From assembly GCA_043774625.1 (NCBI GenBank), contig JAYVTG010000101.1, positions 26,106-90,105 on the forward strand: a DNA stretch of 64,000 bases, in the 5' to 3' direction. This document shows positions 53,504-62,071 of this stretch, piece after piece. This stretch comes from JAAFIP01 sp043774625. GTDB lineage: Bacteria > Pseudomonadota > Gammaproteobacteria > Burkholderiales > Burkholderiaceae_C. Both the position numbers and the translations under genes were made by a program. How positions within the stretch are numbered: the first letter of the stretch is position 1; each line of letters begins with the position of its first letter. A model generated the notes under the pieces. The model was not told the DNA's origin, ran no database searches, and saw nothing but the letters and a program-made list of their open reading frames with translations.

Positions 53504-54774
53504 TGAAATTCACACTGGCATCCTGTTTTGCAGCGCCAGCAAGCCAGCTAGCAAGCCAGATAGGGCGCTGGTGGCGACAAGCCCTGAGCCTGGCGCTAGT
53601 GCTCGTGGTTGCAACAGCTATGGGCTGTGGCGGTGGCGACACCAATGTGGCGGGCGTTGGCAGTGGCGGCACAGGCTCGTTTGCTTCTGGGCCTATCACA
53701 GGTTTTGGTTCGATCATCGTCAACGGAATTCATTTTGACGAGACTGCCGCCGCCGGGGCAGGGGCCATCACGGACGATGACGGCGTGGCTGGCAGCAGCA
53801 GTTCGCTCAAACTGGGCATGGTGGTGAACGTGACGGGCAGCCCAGTTAACAACAGCGGTGCGGTTGCAGCGGCAACGGCTACCGCAGTGATCTTTGTGAG
53901 CGAACTGGTCGGCCCTATTGCCAGCATTAATGCAGCCAGCAAAACCTTTGTGGTGCTAGGTCAAACCATAGCCGTTACGGGCAGCACCTTTTTTGACGAC
54001 GGTTTGGCGGGCGGGTTGACGGCTCTTAGGGCGGGCGACATCGTGGAGGTCTATGGCTTTTACGACTCTGTCAGCACCACTTTTAGCGCCACCCGCATCG
54101 AGAAAAAAGACTCTAAAGCAGAGCTCAAACTCATTGGTGAAGTAGCTAGCCTGAACACTACCAGCAAGACCTTTGCCATTGGCTCGGTCACGATTACCTA
54201 TGCCAATATCAACCCTGGCACGCTGGCTAACGGGCAGGTGGTTCGTGTGAAGGGCAAGTTTAACCAGGCAGGTTTACTGGATGCATCGCGCATTCGTTCT
54301 CAAGGCATAGTTGCACAAAGTATTGGCGCGCGTGATGATGTCGAGATTGAGGGCATTGTGGACCCCTTTACTTCACCCGCCTCCTTCAAAGTCAATGGTG
54401 TCACGGTAGACGCCCGCAGCGCCACCGTGCTGGGGGGCGCAGTGGCCCAGGGACTGCGCGTGGAGGTGGAAGGCAGCACGACCAGCGACAGCATTTTGGT
54501 GGCCCGTAAAGTCACCGTTAAATCCAGTAGCCAGATTGACATGAGCGAGTTTGAAATCACAGGAACCGTTGAAAACCTCAGCCCTGCGCCCGCCAAGACC
54601 TTTCAGGTGCGCGGAGTGACGATTGACTATTCGGGCGCCACAGGCGCAGTGCAGTACGACAAGGGCTTTGGTGAGCTCGACCTTCTTAAGCTCCCGGCTC
54701 CTACCGTGGATGTGAAAGGCATGCGTTCTGCAGGCGGCACAGCCGTTATTGCGCAGCGCATCAAGTTCAAATAG
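53500..54774 (+). CDS. DUF5666 lipoprotein, repeats of OB-like units
   Basis: A 424-residue exported protein with a lipobox (AMGC; Cys near 43) and a repeated unit of about 70-80 residues, each with an F-x(I/V)xGxxVxY or similar strand pattern and the recurring V(E/K)GxF motif. Glycine-rich linker after the lipid site (GSGGTGSFASGPITGFGSIIVNG). DUF5666 function is unknown. The start overlaps the DUF6502 stop by 4 nt. Paralogous to the next gene. Confidence 0.8.
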   Translation: MMKFTLASCFAAPASQLASQIGRWWRQALSLALVLVVATAMGCGGGDTNVAGVGSGGTGSFASGPITGFGSIIVNGIHFDETAAAGAGAITDDDGVAGSSSSLKLGMVVNVTGSPVNNSGAVAAATATAVIFVSELVGPIASINAASKTFVVLGQTIAVTGSTFFDDGLAGGLTALRAGDIVEVYGFYDSVSTTFSATRIEKKDSKAELKLIGEVASLNTTSKTFAIGSVTITYANINPGTLANGQVVRVKGKFNQAGLLDASRIRSQGIVAQSIGARDDVEIEGIVDPFTSPASFKVNGVTVDARSATVLGGAVAQGLRVEVEGSTTSDSILVARKVTVKSSSQIDMSEFEITGTVENLSPAPAKTFQVRGVTIDYSGATGAVQYDKGFGELDLLKLPAPTVDVKGMRSAGGTAVIAQRIKFK

Positions 54775-54837
54775 GCTTGTCTAGGCTGCTCGCTAGCGTT
54801 TGATTACAACTAATTGCAATTTAATCTACGAAAAGAC

Positions 54838-54866
54838 TTGAAATGTGCAGTTTGCACATTTAAAAT
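54838..54866 (+). promoter_or_regulatory. Promoter and operator of the second DUF5666 gene
   Basis: TTGAAA (54838-54843), 17 bp spacer, TAAAAT (54861-54866). The palindrome AAATGTGCA-GTT-TGCACATTT (54841-54861) fills the spacer exactly and is perfect. Confidence 0.75.
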
Positions 54867-54930
54867 AGAGCAACGGCAAAAGCACTTCGAACGCTTTAGC
54901 CACAATCCCTCAACTCAAGGAGCCATTGCT

Positions 54931-56175
54931 ATGTATACATCTCTACTCTCAGGTCTCACGCGACTTTCGCTCTGGTGGCGCAGCCTTGCCGCCATGACGC
55001 TGGTTGCAGCCGTAGTCGCTTGCGGTGGCGGTGGTGGCGATGGCCCCTTGGCCAATGTTACTGGCGGTGGCACAGGTTCTTTTGCCTCTGGCCCCATCAC
55101 AGGCTTTGGCTCCATCATTGTGAATGGCGTGCGTTTTGATGATTCCAAAGCCTCCGTAAAAGCTGAAGACGACGATGACAACCATAGCAGCAACGAACTC
55201 AAGCTGGGCATGATGGTCACCGTCAACGGGTCTGCAGTCAGTCCAGGTTCGACTGCAACGGCCAGCAGCATCACCTTTTCCAGTGAACTCAAAGGCTCTA
55301 TCACCAGCAAAATTGGCACCGATACCCTGGTGGTGCATGGTGTGAATGTGCTGATTACCGCCACCACGGTGTGCGAAGTGGGAAGCACTACGGGCTGTGC
55401 CAGTCTGAAAACAGGTGACTTCATCGAAGTACACGGCTTCTTTGCACCAGCCACCGCGTCTGCAACGGCAAAGTTGACCGCCACACGCATCGAGTTGGAA
55501 GCAGTACCCAAGTTTTTGAAGCTGCGCGGCGCTATCAGCAACCTGAACACGGCGAGCAAGACCTTTAATATTGGTACGCAAACAGCCACGGTAACTTACG
55601 CCGACATCAAAGCGTCATCGGTGCCTGCATCGCTGACCAATGGCTTGGTGGTGCGTGTGAAGGTAGACGTTACACCCACTGTGGCTGGCTTGTGGAACGC
55701 TGTGCGCATCAAAGTGCCGAACGAGCGCAAAGTAGAAGACCGTGACGAAGCCAAGATTGAAGGTGTGATCACTACCGCTATCGACGCATCCAAAACTTTC
55801 AGCGTGAATGGTTTGAAGGTAGATGCTAGCAATGCCAGTTTGCCAGCAGGCGGCACGGCTGCCCTGGTAGTGGGCGCGCGGGTAGAGGTTGAAGGCAAGA
55901 TCGTCAACGGCGTTTTGGTGGCAACCAAGGTGCAGCTGGACGATGAGCGAGGCAATGGCGAAGGCAATAATGAATTGCACGGCACCATCAGCAAGCTTGA
56001 CACTACGGCCAAGACCTTTGAGGTGCGCGGCGTGACGGTGGATTATTCTGCCGCAACGTTCAGCAGAGGTAACGCAGGCAATCTTGTGGACAACGTGTCG
56101 ATGGTTGAAGTCAAAGGCGATCTGTCTGCCGATGGCACCAAGGTAAAGGCCAAAACAGTCAAATTTGAAAACTGA
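54931..56175 (+). CDS. DUF5666 lipoprotein (paralogue)
   Basis: A 414-residue lipoprotein with lipobox VVAC and the same segment FASGPITGFGSIIVNGVRFDD found in its upstream paralogue, followed by repeated strands with VRGVTVDYSAATF near the end. A tandem duplicate of the previous gene, but with its own operator-promoter and AAGGAG start. A strong terminator follows. Confidence 0.82.
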   Translation: MYTSLLSGLTRLSLWWRSLAAMTLVAAVVACGGGGGDGPLANVTGGGTGSFASGPITGFGSIIVNGVRFDDSKASVKAEDDDDNHSSNELKLGMMVTVNGSAVSPGSTATASSITFSSELKGSITSKIGTDTLVVHGVNVLITATTVCEVGSTTGCASLKTGDFIEVHGFFAPATASATAKLTATRIELEAVPKFLKLRGAISNLNTASKTFNIGTQTATVTYADIKASSVPASLTNGLVVRVKVDVTPTVAGLWNAVRIKVPNERKVEDRDEAKIEGVITTAIDASKTFSVNGLKVDASNASLPAGGTAALVVGARVEVEGKIVNGVLVATKVQLDDERGNGEGNNELHGTISKLDTTAKTFEVRGVTVDYSAATFSRGNAGNLVDNVSMVEVKGDLSADGTKVKAKTVKFEN

Positions 56176-56227
56176 TACCTGGCGGCTTAAGTGGCATAAG
56201 GCCGCTTAAGCCATTTGAGTCTACCAG

Positions 56228-56267
56228 AACCGGATAGGCAGAAAATGCCCATCCGGTTTTCTTTTTT
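56228..56267 (+). terminator. Terminator after the DUF5666 paralogue
   Basis: AACCGGAT-a-GGCA / TGCC-c-ATCCGGTT with T6 on the plus side. Confidence 0.85.
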
Positions 56268-56272
56268 GCAGC

Positions 56273-56325
56273 AAATATGCCAATTTCCAGCGCAGAATAT
56301 GCGCAAGCAGATATCAGTTTTATAG
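56273..56325 (-). repeat. Dispersed repeat copy 13 (minus orientation)
   Basis: AATATGCCAATTTCCAGCGC, then AGAATATGCGCAAGCAGATA. It overlaps the end of the zeta-toxin gene; the toxin stop codon lies in the element. Confidence 0.88.
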
Positions 56326-56934
56326 TGACTGTAAGCCAAGCACTTGCTGTGCCCAGCCGGGCAAAAGCTCTGCCACACTGTGCGTTACGTGCTTTTTGCA
56401 CACTGCAACCCGTTTGAGGCGGTTGACTTGCATGGCATCGGCTGTGCCACTGTCGTACAGCATGGCCAAGTCGGCCATGCGCACGGCCTGGGTGAGATTT
56501 GTGATGGTACGGGGGTAGCGGTCCAAAATCCGCTGTGCAGGCACGTCGTGCCCGCCTTCGCGCACACGTTGTTGCACGCGCAGCAACAAGCGTTGTGGGT
56601 CGTCCAGGCACACTACCAGCAGCACCACCTGATAACCTTTGGCCTGGGCCTGCGTGATGAGCAGCAGCTTGGACGGATGCGAGAAAACCGTTTCGCTCAC
56701 AAAAGGGCGGCCCGATTCCAGCAAGCTGGCGCGGCGTTGGTCTGCCCAGTCGCGTGCGGCCTCAGACCGTTTTTGTGCGTCAAGCATGTGCGCCAGGTGC
56801 TCGCGTTCGTAGATATCGGCGTTTACAAATTCTGCGTCAGCGGCAATCAGTCCGCTGTTGACGGCTGCGCGGTACAAGCTGGACTTACCAGCGCCGTTGG
56901 GGCCCGCCAATAGAAAAAAGACGGGTTCGCTCAT
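56320..56934 (-). CDS. Zeta-toxin-like kinase (AAA/P-loop)
   Basis: A 204-residue P-loop protein with Walker A LLAGPNGAGKSS (10-21) and the zeta-toxin blocks NADIYEREHLAHM and ASLLESGRPFVSETVFS. Zeta toxins phosphorylate UDP-N-acetylglucosamine or similar nucleotide sugars. The ATG is 12 nt after the antitoxin-like gene. The gene ends inside a dispersed repeat. Confidence 0.82.
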   Translation of the reverse strand: MSEPVFFLLAGPNGAGKSSLYRAAVNSGLIAADAEFVNADIYEREHLAHMLDAQKRSEAARDWADQRRASLLESGRPFVSETVFSHPSKLLLITQAQAKGYQVVLLVVCLDDPQRLLLRVQQRVREGGHDVPAQRILDRYPRTITNLTQAVRMADLAMLYDSGTADAMQVNRLKRVAVCKKHVTHSVAELLPGWAQQVLGLQSL

Positions 56935-56946
56935 AAAGCCTGGCAA

Positions 56947-57285
56947 CTAGGCGGCCAAGCGGCTAGGAGGAGCAGTGGCCTTTGCGCGGTTGTCTAGCAC
57001 GACCTCACGCAGGCGGTTGGCCAAGCTGCCGCTGGCCTCAGCCGCAGCAAAGCGCGCTTCGATGTTGTGCAGCGTGCGTGCCCGCGCTGCAGCTGCCTCG
57101 TAAGCGGCAATGGCGTTGCCAGCTTCTTGCACGGTAAGGCCCGAATCTTCGGCCGCTTTGCCCAGCACGGCCCAGTACTCAATTTGCCCCGCTGTCGAGC
57201 GACGAAAAGCCAAAGCAGATTCGCGTGCCGAGTTGATCAGCATTGCGGACAATTTGACAGAACTAAAGGCATTGGTGTCGGCCAT
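56947..57285 (-). CDS. ParD-like antitoxin
   Basis: A 112-residue ParD-like protein. The start MADTNAFSSVKLSAMLINSARESALAFRRSTAGQIEYWA is the family's ribbon-helix-helix-like part; the rest is helical. It precedes the zeta-toxin-like gene by 12 nt, giving a putative toxin-antitoxin pair, although zeta toxins usually pair with epsilon antitoxins. Confidence 0.75.
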   Translation of the reverse strand: MADTNAFSSVKLSAMLINSARESALAFRRSTAGQIEYWAVLGKAAEDSGLTVQEAGNAIAAYEAAAARARTLHNIEARFAAAEASGSLANRLREVVLDNRAKATAPPSRLAA

Positions 57286-57329
57286 GGCATGCTCCTGATA
57301 AACCGTGTGTCACTACTTTAACACAAATG

Positions 57330-57368
57330 CCATAATGGCGCAAAAAGGTGCTTTATCCGCCATTATGG
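57330..57368. promoter_or_regulatory. Candidate operator of the toxin-antitoxin pair
   Basis: CCATAATGGCG (57330-57340) and CGCCATTATGG (57358-57368) form a perfect 11 bp inverted repeat 45 bp upstream of the antitoxin ATG. Each arm is itself near-palindromic. Confidence 0.55.
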
Positions 57369-57394
57369 GTGCACGTATGCCTTCGGGGCAGAGA

Positions 57395-57542
57395 GCGTTT
57401 GCGCTGCCAGGCACGGTGCGTGGGCGGATACCTTCGTGTCCTCCGCCAGGGTATAGGCCTTGGCTTCTTGTCGGCTTTTGTACCTGGCTCCCCCTCTTAC
57501 CTACGGTATCCGCCCACGCACCGTGCCTGACCGCGCAAACGC
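57395..57542. repeat. Large 38 bp inverted repeat (36/38) with 72 bp spacer
   Basis: The left arm 57395-57432 begins GCGTTTGCGC and ends GGCGGATACC; the right arm 57505-57542 is its near-perfect complement. No ORF is supported. As DNA it could be a small mobile element's ends, as RNA a large hairpin. Confidence 0.7.
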
Positions 57543-57658
57543 GTGGCGGGGGGTGACAGTGTGAGGCTGTGGCGGCGACTGTTGTGTGCCAACCCTCGCA
57601 GTTTAGGCATACGCCCGCGTGGCTAGTCAGGTTCACAATGAACCATGCAGAGTTCAAA

Positions 57659-58501
57659 TTAAGTTTGCCGCCGCAACTCTCGCATACGTTCTTCAAAATA
57701 GCTACCCACCGTGTAACGGTCAGACAATTTGATCTCGCGCCGAGGATGCAAGAACAAAGGCAGCGACACGCGCGACTTGAAGCGCCCCTCACCCGTCGGG
57801 TTCAGCACGCGGTGCGTGGTGCTGGGATAGTAGTGACCACTAGCTTCTTCCAGCATGTCGCCAATATTGACGATCAGCAGCCCAAAGTCGCAGGGCACGT
57901 CGTACCACTGCTTGTCGGTACCCAAAACCTGCAAGCCGGGTTCGGTTGCGGCGGGCAAGATGGTCAACAGGTTAATGTCGCCATGCGCGGCTGCGCGTTC
58001 GCTGCCCGCTGGTTCGTCGCCGCGCAGGGGTGGGTAATGCAGCACGCGCAGCAGGGTTTGGTCGCAGCCCGCAATCATGTCGGGCAGGGGCATGCTGTAT
58101 TGGGCACGCACTTCGGGTGGGGAATGGGCTTCTACCCAGGCCAGCAAGGTGGTGGCAAGCTGGCTGCCGTCTTGGTAATAACGCCGCGCCGTGTCGCTCA
58201 CCTCAGTCGGATACCGGCCCCACGGAAAGATGTGGAAAAACTCCTTGTTGTCTTTAACCGTATTGCCCTTGGCTGTTTCGCTTACAGCGGTAGAAAAGTA
58301 GCCATCGAGTTTTTCCGAGTCAAATTGGTACTGGTACTTGGCGTCTGTAGCAAAAAATTGTAGCCACTCGTCGTAAATGCCAGTCACCATGGCCTGGCTG
58401 AGAGGGTGGTTTTTCAGCACGCCAAAGCCGGTGCGGTGCAGGCTAGCGCAAAAGTCTTGCGGGGCACTGGGGCTGGTGAAGTCAACGATGGGAAATTGCA
58501 T
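57659..58501 (-). CDS. Isopenicillin-N-synthase-like 2-oxoglutarate/Fe(II) oxygenase
   Basis: A 280-residue 2OG-Fe(II) oxygenase. The HxD motif AAHGD, the distal His in STTHRVLNP and the RVS binding motif are visible, as is the family N-terminus PIVDFTSP. The substrate is unknown; many such bacterial proteins oxidise small molecules. ATG 58501 is chosen to begin at this N-terminus. It follows the nucleoside-hydrolase gene on the same strand. Confidence 0.85.
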   Translation of the reverse strand: MQFPIVDFTSPSAPQDFCASLHRTGFGVLKNHPLSQAMVTGIYDEWLQFFATDAKYQYQFDSEKLDGYFSTAVSETAKGNTVKDNKEFFHIFPWGRYPTEVSDTARRYYQDGSQLATTLLAWVEAHSPPEVRAQYSMPLPDMIAGCDQTLLRVLHYPPLRGDEPAGSERAAAHGDINLLTILPAATEPGLQVLGTDKQWYDVPCDFGLLIVNIGDMLEEASGHYYPSTTHRVLNPTGEGRFKSRVSLPLFLHPRREIKLSDRYTVGSYFEERMRELRRQT

Positions 58502-58568
58502 GCTCAGTCTCCTGTTGCGACGAGTCGATAAAGGCTTAATTTTCGTTCGCTTTGAGCTTGTTACAGGG

Positions 58569-59585
58569 CTAGAGCAAACGCAGCCAAGGCCGCAGCATCG
58601 TCTGCTCAAACACCGTCAGCACGGCGGGCACATCCACCGTCATGCAGGCCGTGCTGTTGGGAACTTCTGCACCCCAGCCAGGCTGCGGAAAGTCAATGTC
58701 TGGGCGGCGGTGCAAAATAGTTTGCCCATTGGCGGGGCCGTCCGTTACCACGCGCATGCGCCCCATAGCCGTGCCAAACAACTCAGGGTGCAGCATGTAT
58801 ATAAAGGCCAAAACATCGTGCCCAAAGCAGCCCGGTTTGTCTTTTAACGCAGGATAGCGGGTTGCATAAAAGTTACCATAAAACTTCACGGCGTGCAGCA
58901 GCGTGTAGGTAGCCGGGTGCTGGTGGTGCGCAGCAATTTTTTCAAACAAACTGACGGGCAGAACGACTTTGTACGTCACGTCCAGCCCCACCAGCGCCAA
59001 ATCAAAGCCCGCCGTCAACACCCTGTCTGCGGCATGTGGGTCGTTCCAGATATTTGCCTCGGCTACGGGCGACACATTGCCCGGCTCGGTAATGGCACCT
59101 CCCATCAACACCACGCGCTTGATGAGTTGGGGCAAATTAGGTTCCAACTTCAAAGCCTGCGCCACATTGCCCAGCGGCCCTACGGGTACCAGCGTAATTT
59201 CGCCGGGCTGTGCACGTGCCATGTCCACGATAAATTGCGCTGAAGAACGTGGGTCGGCTACCAGCGGGCAGGGCTGGCGGCTTGGCAAATTACCCAAACC
59301 ATCTGCCCCATGAATATAGTCTGGCGGCGGCTCTAGGTGCTTGACCAGGGGCGCGGCCACGCCCTGCGTGACAGGCAACTTGCGCCCCGCCAAATGCGTC
59401 AGGTACAGCGCATTAATGGCCGCCTGCTGTACCGTCACATTGCCAAACGTGGTGGTAACGCCCACCAGGTCTATGGCAGGGTGCGCCAGCGCAAAATACA
59501 GCGCCATGGCATCGTCTACACCAGGGTCGGTGTCAAAAATGACTTTGTGTGTGGGCTGCGTGCTAAGCGAAGGCGAATCGGTCAT
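58569..59585 (-). CDS. Inosine/uridine-preferring nucleoside hydrolase
   Basis: A 338-residue nucleoside hydrolase. The calcium-binding motif DTDPGVDDAMAL (near 19-30) and the NIWNDPHAAD block are canonical. It releases ribose from nucleosides, which suits the overlapping ribokinase gene. ATG 59585 is chosen over the longer frame. Base preference cannot be told from sequence. Confidence 0.92.
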   Translation of the reverse strand: MTDSPSLSTQPTHKVIFDTDPGVDDAMALYFALAHPAIDLVGVTTTFGNVTVQQAAINALYLTHLAGRKLPVTQGVAAPLVKHLEPPPDYIHGADGLGNLPSRQPCPLVADPRSSAQFIVDMARAQPGEITLVPVGPLGNVAQALKLEPNLPQLIKRVVLMGGAITEPGNVSPVAEANIWNDPHAADRVLTAGFDLALVGLDVTYKVVLPVSLFEKIAAHHQHPATYTLLHAVKFYGNFYATRYPALKDKPGCFGHDVLAFIYMLHPELFGTAMGRMRVVTDGPANGQTILHRRPDIDFPQPGWGAEVPNSTACMTVDVPAVLTVFEQTMLRPWLRLL

Positions 59586-60481
59586 GCGGTAAGCATAAAC
59601 TGCTTTACAGCTTGATGCTGCGGAATGCTGCTTTGCGCCCCCATGCGCGTGCAGGTCAAGGCGGCGGCGGCACTGGCTGTTTGCAGGGCCTGCGCCATGG
59701 CGTGGCCTTGGCTCAATGCAGCCACCAGCACGCCACAAAATGTGTCCCCCGCAGCCGTGGTGTCCACTACGTCAATGGGGTAAGCCGCTTGTTTAATCAG
59801 ATCGTTACCCACGCGCGCCACACAACCCGCGCTGCCCAGCGTTACCACCACGCAGGGCACATGCAGCTGAGCCAATTTGTCCTGCACGGAATGTGATCGA
59901 CTAGCAGGTGTAAGCGCCGTCAGCTCCCCTTCATTCACAATCAAAATGTCCACCAACGCCAGTAGTTCAGCAGGCAAAGCCTGCGCAGGAGCAGCATTGA
60001 GCACCACCTGCACACCCTGCGCCTTGGCCGCTTGTGCATAAGCCAGCACGGTAGGCACGGGCGTTTCCAGTTGCATCAGTAAATGGGTTGTGTTGTGTAG
60101 CGGCGGTAAATGCTGGGCAGCCAAACTGTAGTTAGCCCCCGGTGCTACCGTAATGGCGTTTTCACCGTCAGCAGACACACAAATAAACGCGGTGCCCGTA
60201 GGCGCATCTTTCACTCGTACCGTGTGCAATTGCACCTGCGCCTGCGTGAGCGAATCAATCAAGGGCACAGCAAACGCATCGTCCCCTACCGCCAGCAGCA
60301 TGCTGGTAGCCACCCCACCCGCTCGTGCGCAAGCCACCGCCTGGTTAGCCCCCTTGCCACCCGGAAAAGTTTGAAACGAATGCCCCAGCACCGTCTCCCC
60401 CGGTGCAGGAATGTGTGCTGCGCGTACGACGAAGTCTAAGTTGGCGGAACCTGCGATGAGAACCATGGTGTTTTGTACCAT
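59582..60481 (-). CDS. rbsK: Ribokinase
   Basis: A 299-residue PfkB-family sugar kinase. GGKGANQAVA (sugar site) and DTTAAGDTF (ATP/anion hole) are canonical. Its stop overlaps the nucleoside-hydrolase start by 4 nt, so the pair takes nucleoside to ribose-5-phosphate. ATG 60481 or ATG 60466 may be the start; both lack a clear ribosome site. Confidence 0.92.
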   Translation of the reverse strand: MVQNTMVLIAGSANLDFVVRAAHIPAPGETVLGHSFQTFPGGKGANQAVACARAGGVATSMLLAVGDDAFAVPLIDSLTQAQVQLHTVRVKDAPTGTAFICVSADGENAITVAPGANYSLAAQHLPPLHNTTHLLMQLETPVPTVLAYAQAAKAQGVQVVLNAAPAQALPAELLALVDILIVNEGELTALTPASRSHSVQDKLAQLHVPCVVVTLGSAGCVARVGNDLIKQAAYPIDVVDTTAAGDTFCGVLVAALSQGHAMAQALQTASAAAALTCTRMGAQSSIPQHQAVKQFMLTA

Positions 60482-60624
60482 ACTGCCGTGCAGCAATAAA
60501 ACTTGGTATGGCTAACACGTCAAGCAGGTAGCGAGAAAATATAGGCAGAACAAGCTAAATGCTAGCGAAAACCATCATATGCCAGCGTGTTATATAGCTT
60601 TTATGCTACATATTAAATAGCAAA
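60482..60624. other. Intergenic stretch with a degenerate repeat
   Basis: Holds ATATGCCAGCGTGTTATATA then CATATTAAATAGC (60578-60622), a weak relative of the dispersed repeat. No gene seen. Confidence 0.4.
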
Positions 60625-61392
60625 TTAAAATCCATCACCCTTTAAAAACCCTTGTATCTGACCCTGCTTGTCCAACACGGCTACCCAGTCTTGGCGGGCT
60701 ACGACGGGCAGATACAACCATTGCGCCATGTCAGCACCCTTATCGGCGGCCAGGGCCTTAGCCATAACTTGCTGCTCAGGCCATTTTTGTAAAAATACAA
60801 TCAAGGGTTTGGCTCGCTTCAGCGACTTGAGCGTATTTGTCCCTATATAAGGAATATAAAACTCTGGCCTTTCGCCAAAGTCGCGCCCACCTTGGATAGA
60901 TTCCTGCAGAACTTTCTCTCGTTCAGTCGTGTCATCGGCCTCCCGAATGGTCACAATTTGTGGACCAGATAACCAATGCGGCTGCAATTCTGGTGGCAAG
61001 GCTGCCAGAGCCAGAGCATCAACGTCTGGGGCTGCAATGACCTTAAATCTGTCAATTTCATGCACCAAAAACAATGGCCGTGCTTGCCACACAGTCCATA
61101 AGCCATAGCCTAAAGCGGCAAGTTGGAGGAACACTATTATTAACAGGTCGCGAAAAAGTTCTTTACGCGGCTTTAAAGGGTTAAAAATAACCATAGTGAG
61201 TAGTGGGCCACAAATAATATCCACGCCTACTACAAGTAAAAACAGCGCCCGCCCGCCAGCAAATTCCCGATATGGGTAGGGGTACCACAAGCCAAAAACC
61301 AATCCAGCAGCTAAGCTAGCGACAAATAAAGAGAATAAAAGATGTACACCAGCGGCTTTCGAGGCAGTAATAAGGCGTTGATACATAGGCAT
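60625..61392 (-). CDS. tfpZ: TfpX/TfpZ-family type IV pilin accessory protein
   Basis: A 255-residue membrane protein with about four helices in the N-terminal half (FGLWYPYPYREFAGG, VDIICGPLLTMVIFNPLKP) and a periplasmic C-terminal part. TfpX/Y/Z proteins help the assembly of certain pilins and travel with them, as here. The start is uncertain: ATG 61392 fits the family N-terminus better than the longer frame. Confidence 0.85.
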   Translation of the reverse strand: MPMYQRLITASKAAGVHLLFSLFVASLAAGLVFGLWYPYPYREFAGGRALFLLVVGVDIICGPLLTMVIFNPLKPRKELFRDLLIIVFLQLAALGYGLWTVWQARPLFLVHEIDRFKVIAAPDVDALALAALPPELQPHWLSGPQIVTIREADDTTEREKVLQESIQGGRDFGERPEFYIPYIGTNTLKSLKRAKPLIVFLQKWPEQQVMAKALAADKGADMAQWLYLPVVARQDWVAVLDKQGQIQGFLKGDGF

Positions 61393-61438
61393 TGCCAATA
61401 AGGCCTTGGATAAGTTGCTAAGATTGCGGAAAAAATAG

Positions 61439-61978
61439 TTATCGACATTGAGCAGGTGCATATTTAGATTGCAAAGTACCTGCTGCTGCACCTGTCATGC
61501 CATTGGCCATTGCAACAACTCCACTGGTTGAGGTACATGCCCAATTAACGGGACTAACGGTATCTGCTGCTTGCGCAGCTGCAAGTGTTATTTGTCCACC
61601 GGATGAGCTTACGTATGGAGACAAGATAAGAGTGTTTCCAGAGCCCACACCAACCGAAGAGGTGTTCATGCTTATGGTAACGACGCCACTGGGTGGGGTA
61701 ACAGCACTAATAAGCACAGAACTAACATACTTGCTATTGGCACCGGTGCCTCCAGCTTGTAGATTCCACGCGGTAGTAGCTTGTGTGAGTAAGGCAGATG
61801 TAGCTGCGGCCTCAGCTACAGTGAGTTTGGCAGTGAATGAAAGTGAAATCCCCTCGGTAACTCGCCCACGAATGATGTATTCCTGGTATGCGGGAAGTGC
61901 AAAGGCAGCCAGAATACCGATGATTACTACGACTATCATCAACTCGATAAGGGTAAAGCCCTTTTGTAATTGGCGCAT
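61439..61978 (-). CDS. Type IV pilin, second copy
   Basis: A 179-residue type IV pilin. The prepilin cleavage site G|FTLIELM follows a 7-residue leader and the hydrophobic N-terminal helix is present. A C-terminal Cys pair (NWAC and the final AQCR) would form the D-loop. It is paralogous to but different from the next gene. It lies 93 bp after pilA, with tfpZ 46 bp further. Confidence 0.9.
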   Translation of the reverse strand: MRQLQKGFTLIELMIVVVIIGILAAFALPAYQEYIIRGRVTEGISLSFTAKLTVAEAAATSALLTQATTAWNLQAGGTGANSKYVSSVLISAVTPPSGVVTISMNTSSVGVGSGNTLILSPYVSSSGGQITLAAAQAADTVSPVNWACTSTSGVVAMANGMTGAAAGTLQSKYAPAQCR

Positions 61979-62071
61979 GTTGGAGTCCTTTCGACATTAG
62001 TCAATTAGTCAATAAGCAGCTACAGCTGAACAGCTCGATTTTGACTTTTCATGTGCTAACTGTGCGATCAA

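Noticed and set aside
57313..57792. Open frame across the 38 bp inverted repeat
   Set aside because: No ribosome site or conserved pattern; overlaps the IPNS-like gene end.
61561..61590. TCTGCTGCTTGCGCAGCTGC in the second pilin gene, similar to the dispersed repeat
   Set aside because: Only the central bases agree; flanks do not. Probably Ala-rich codon usage.
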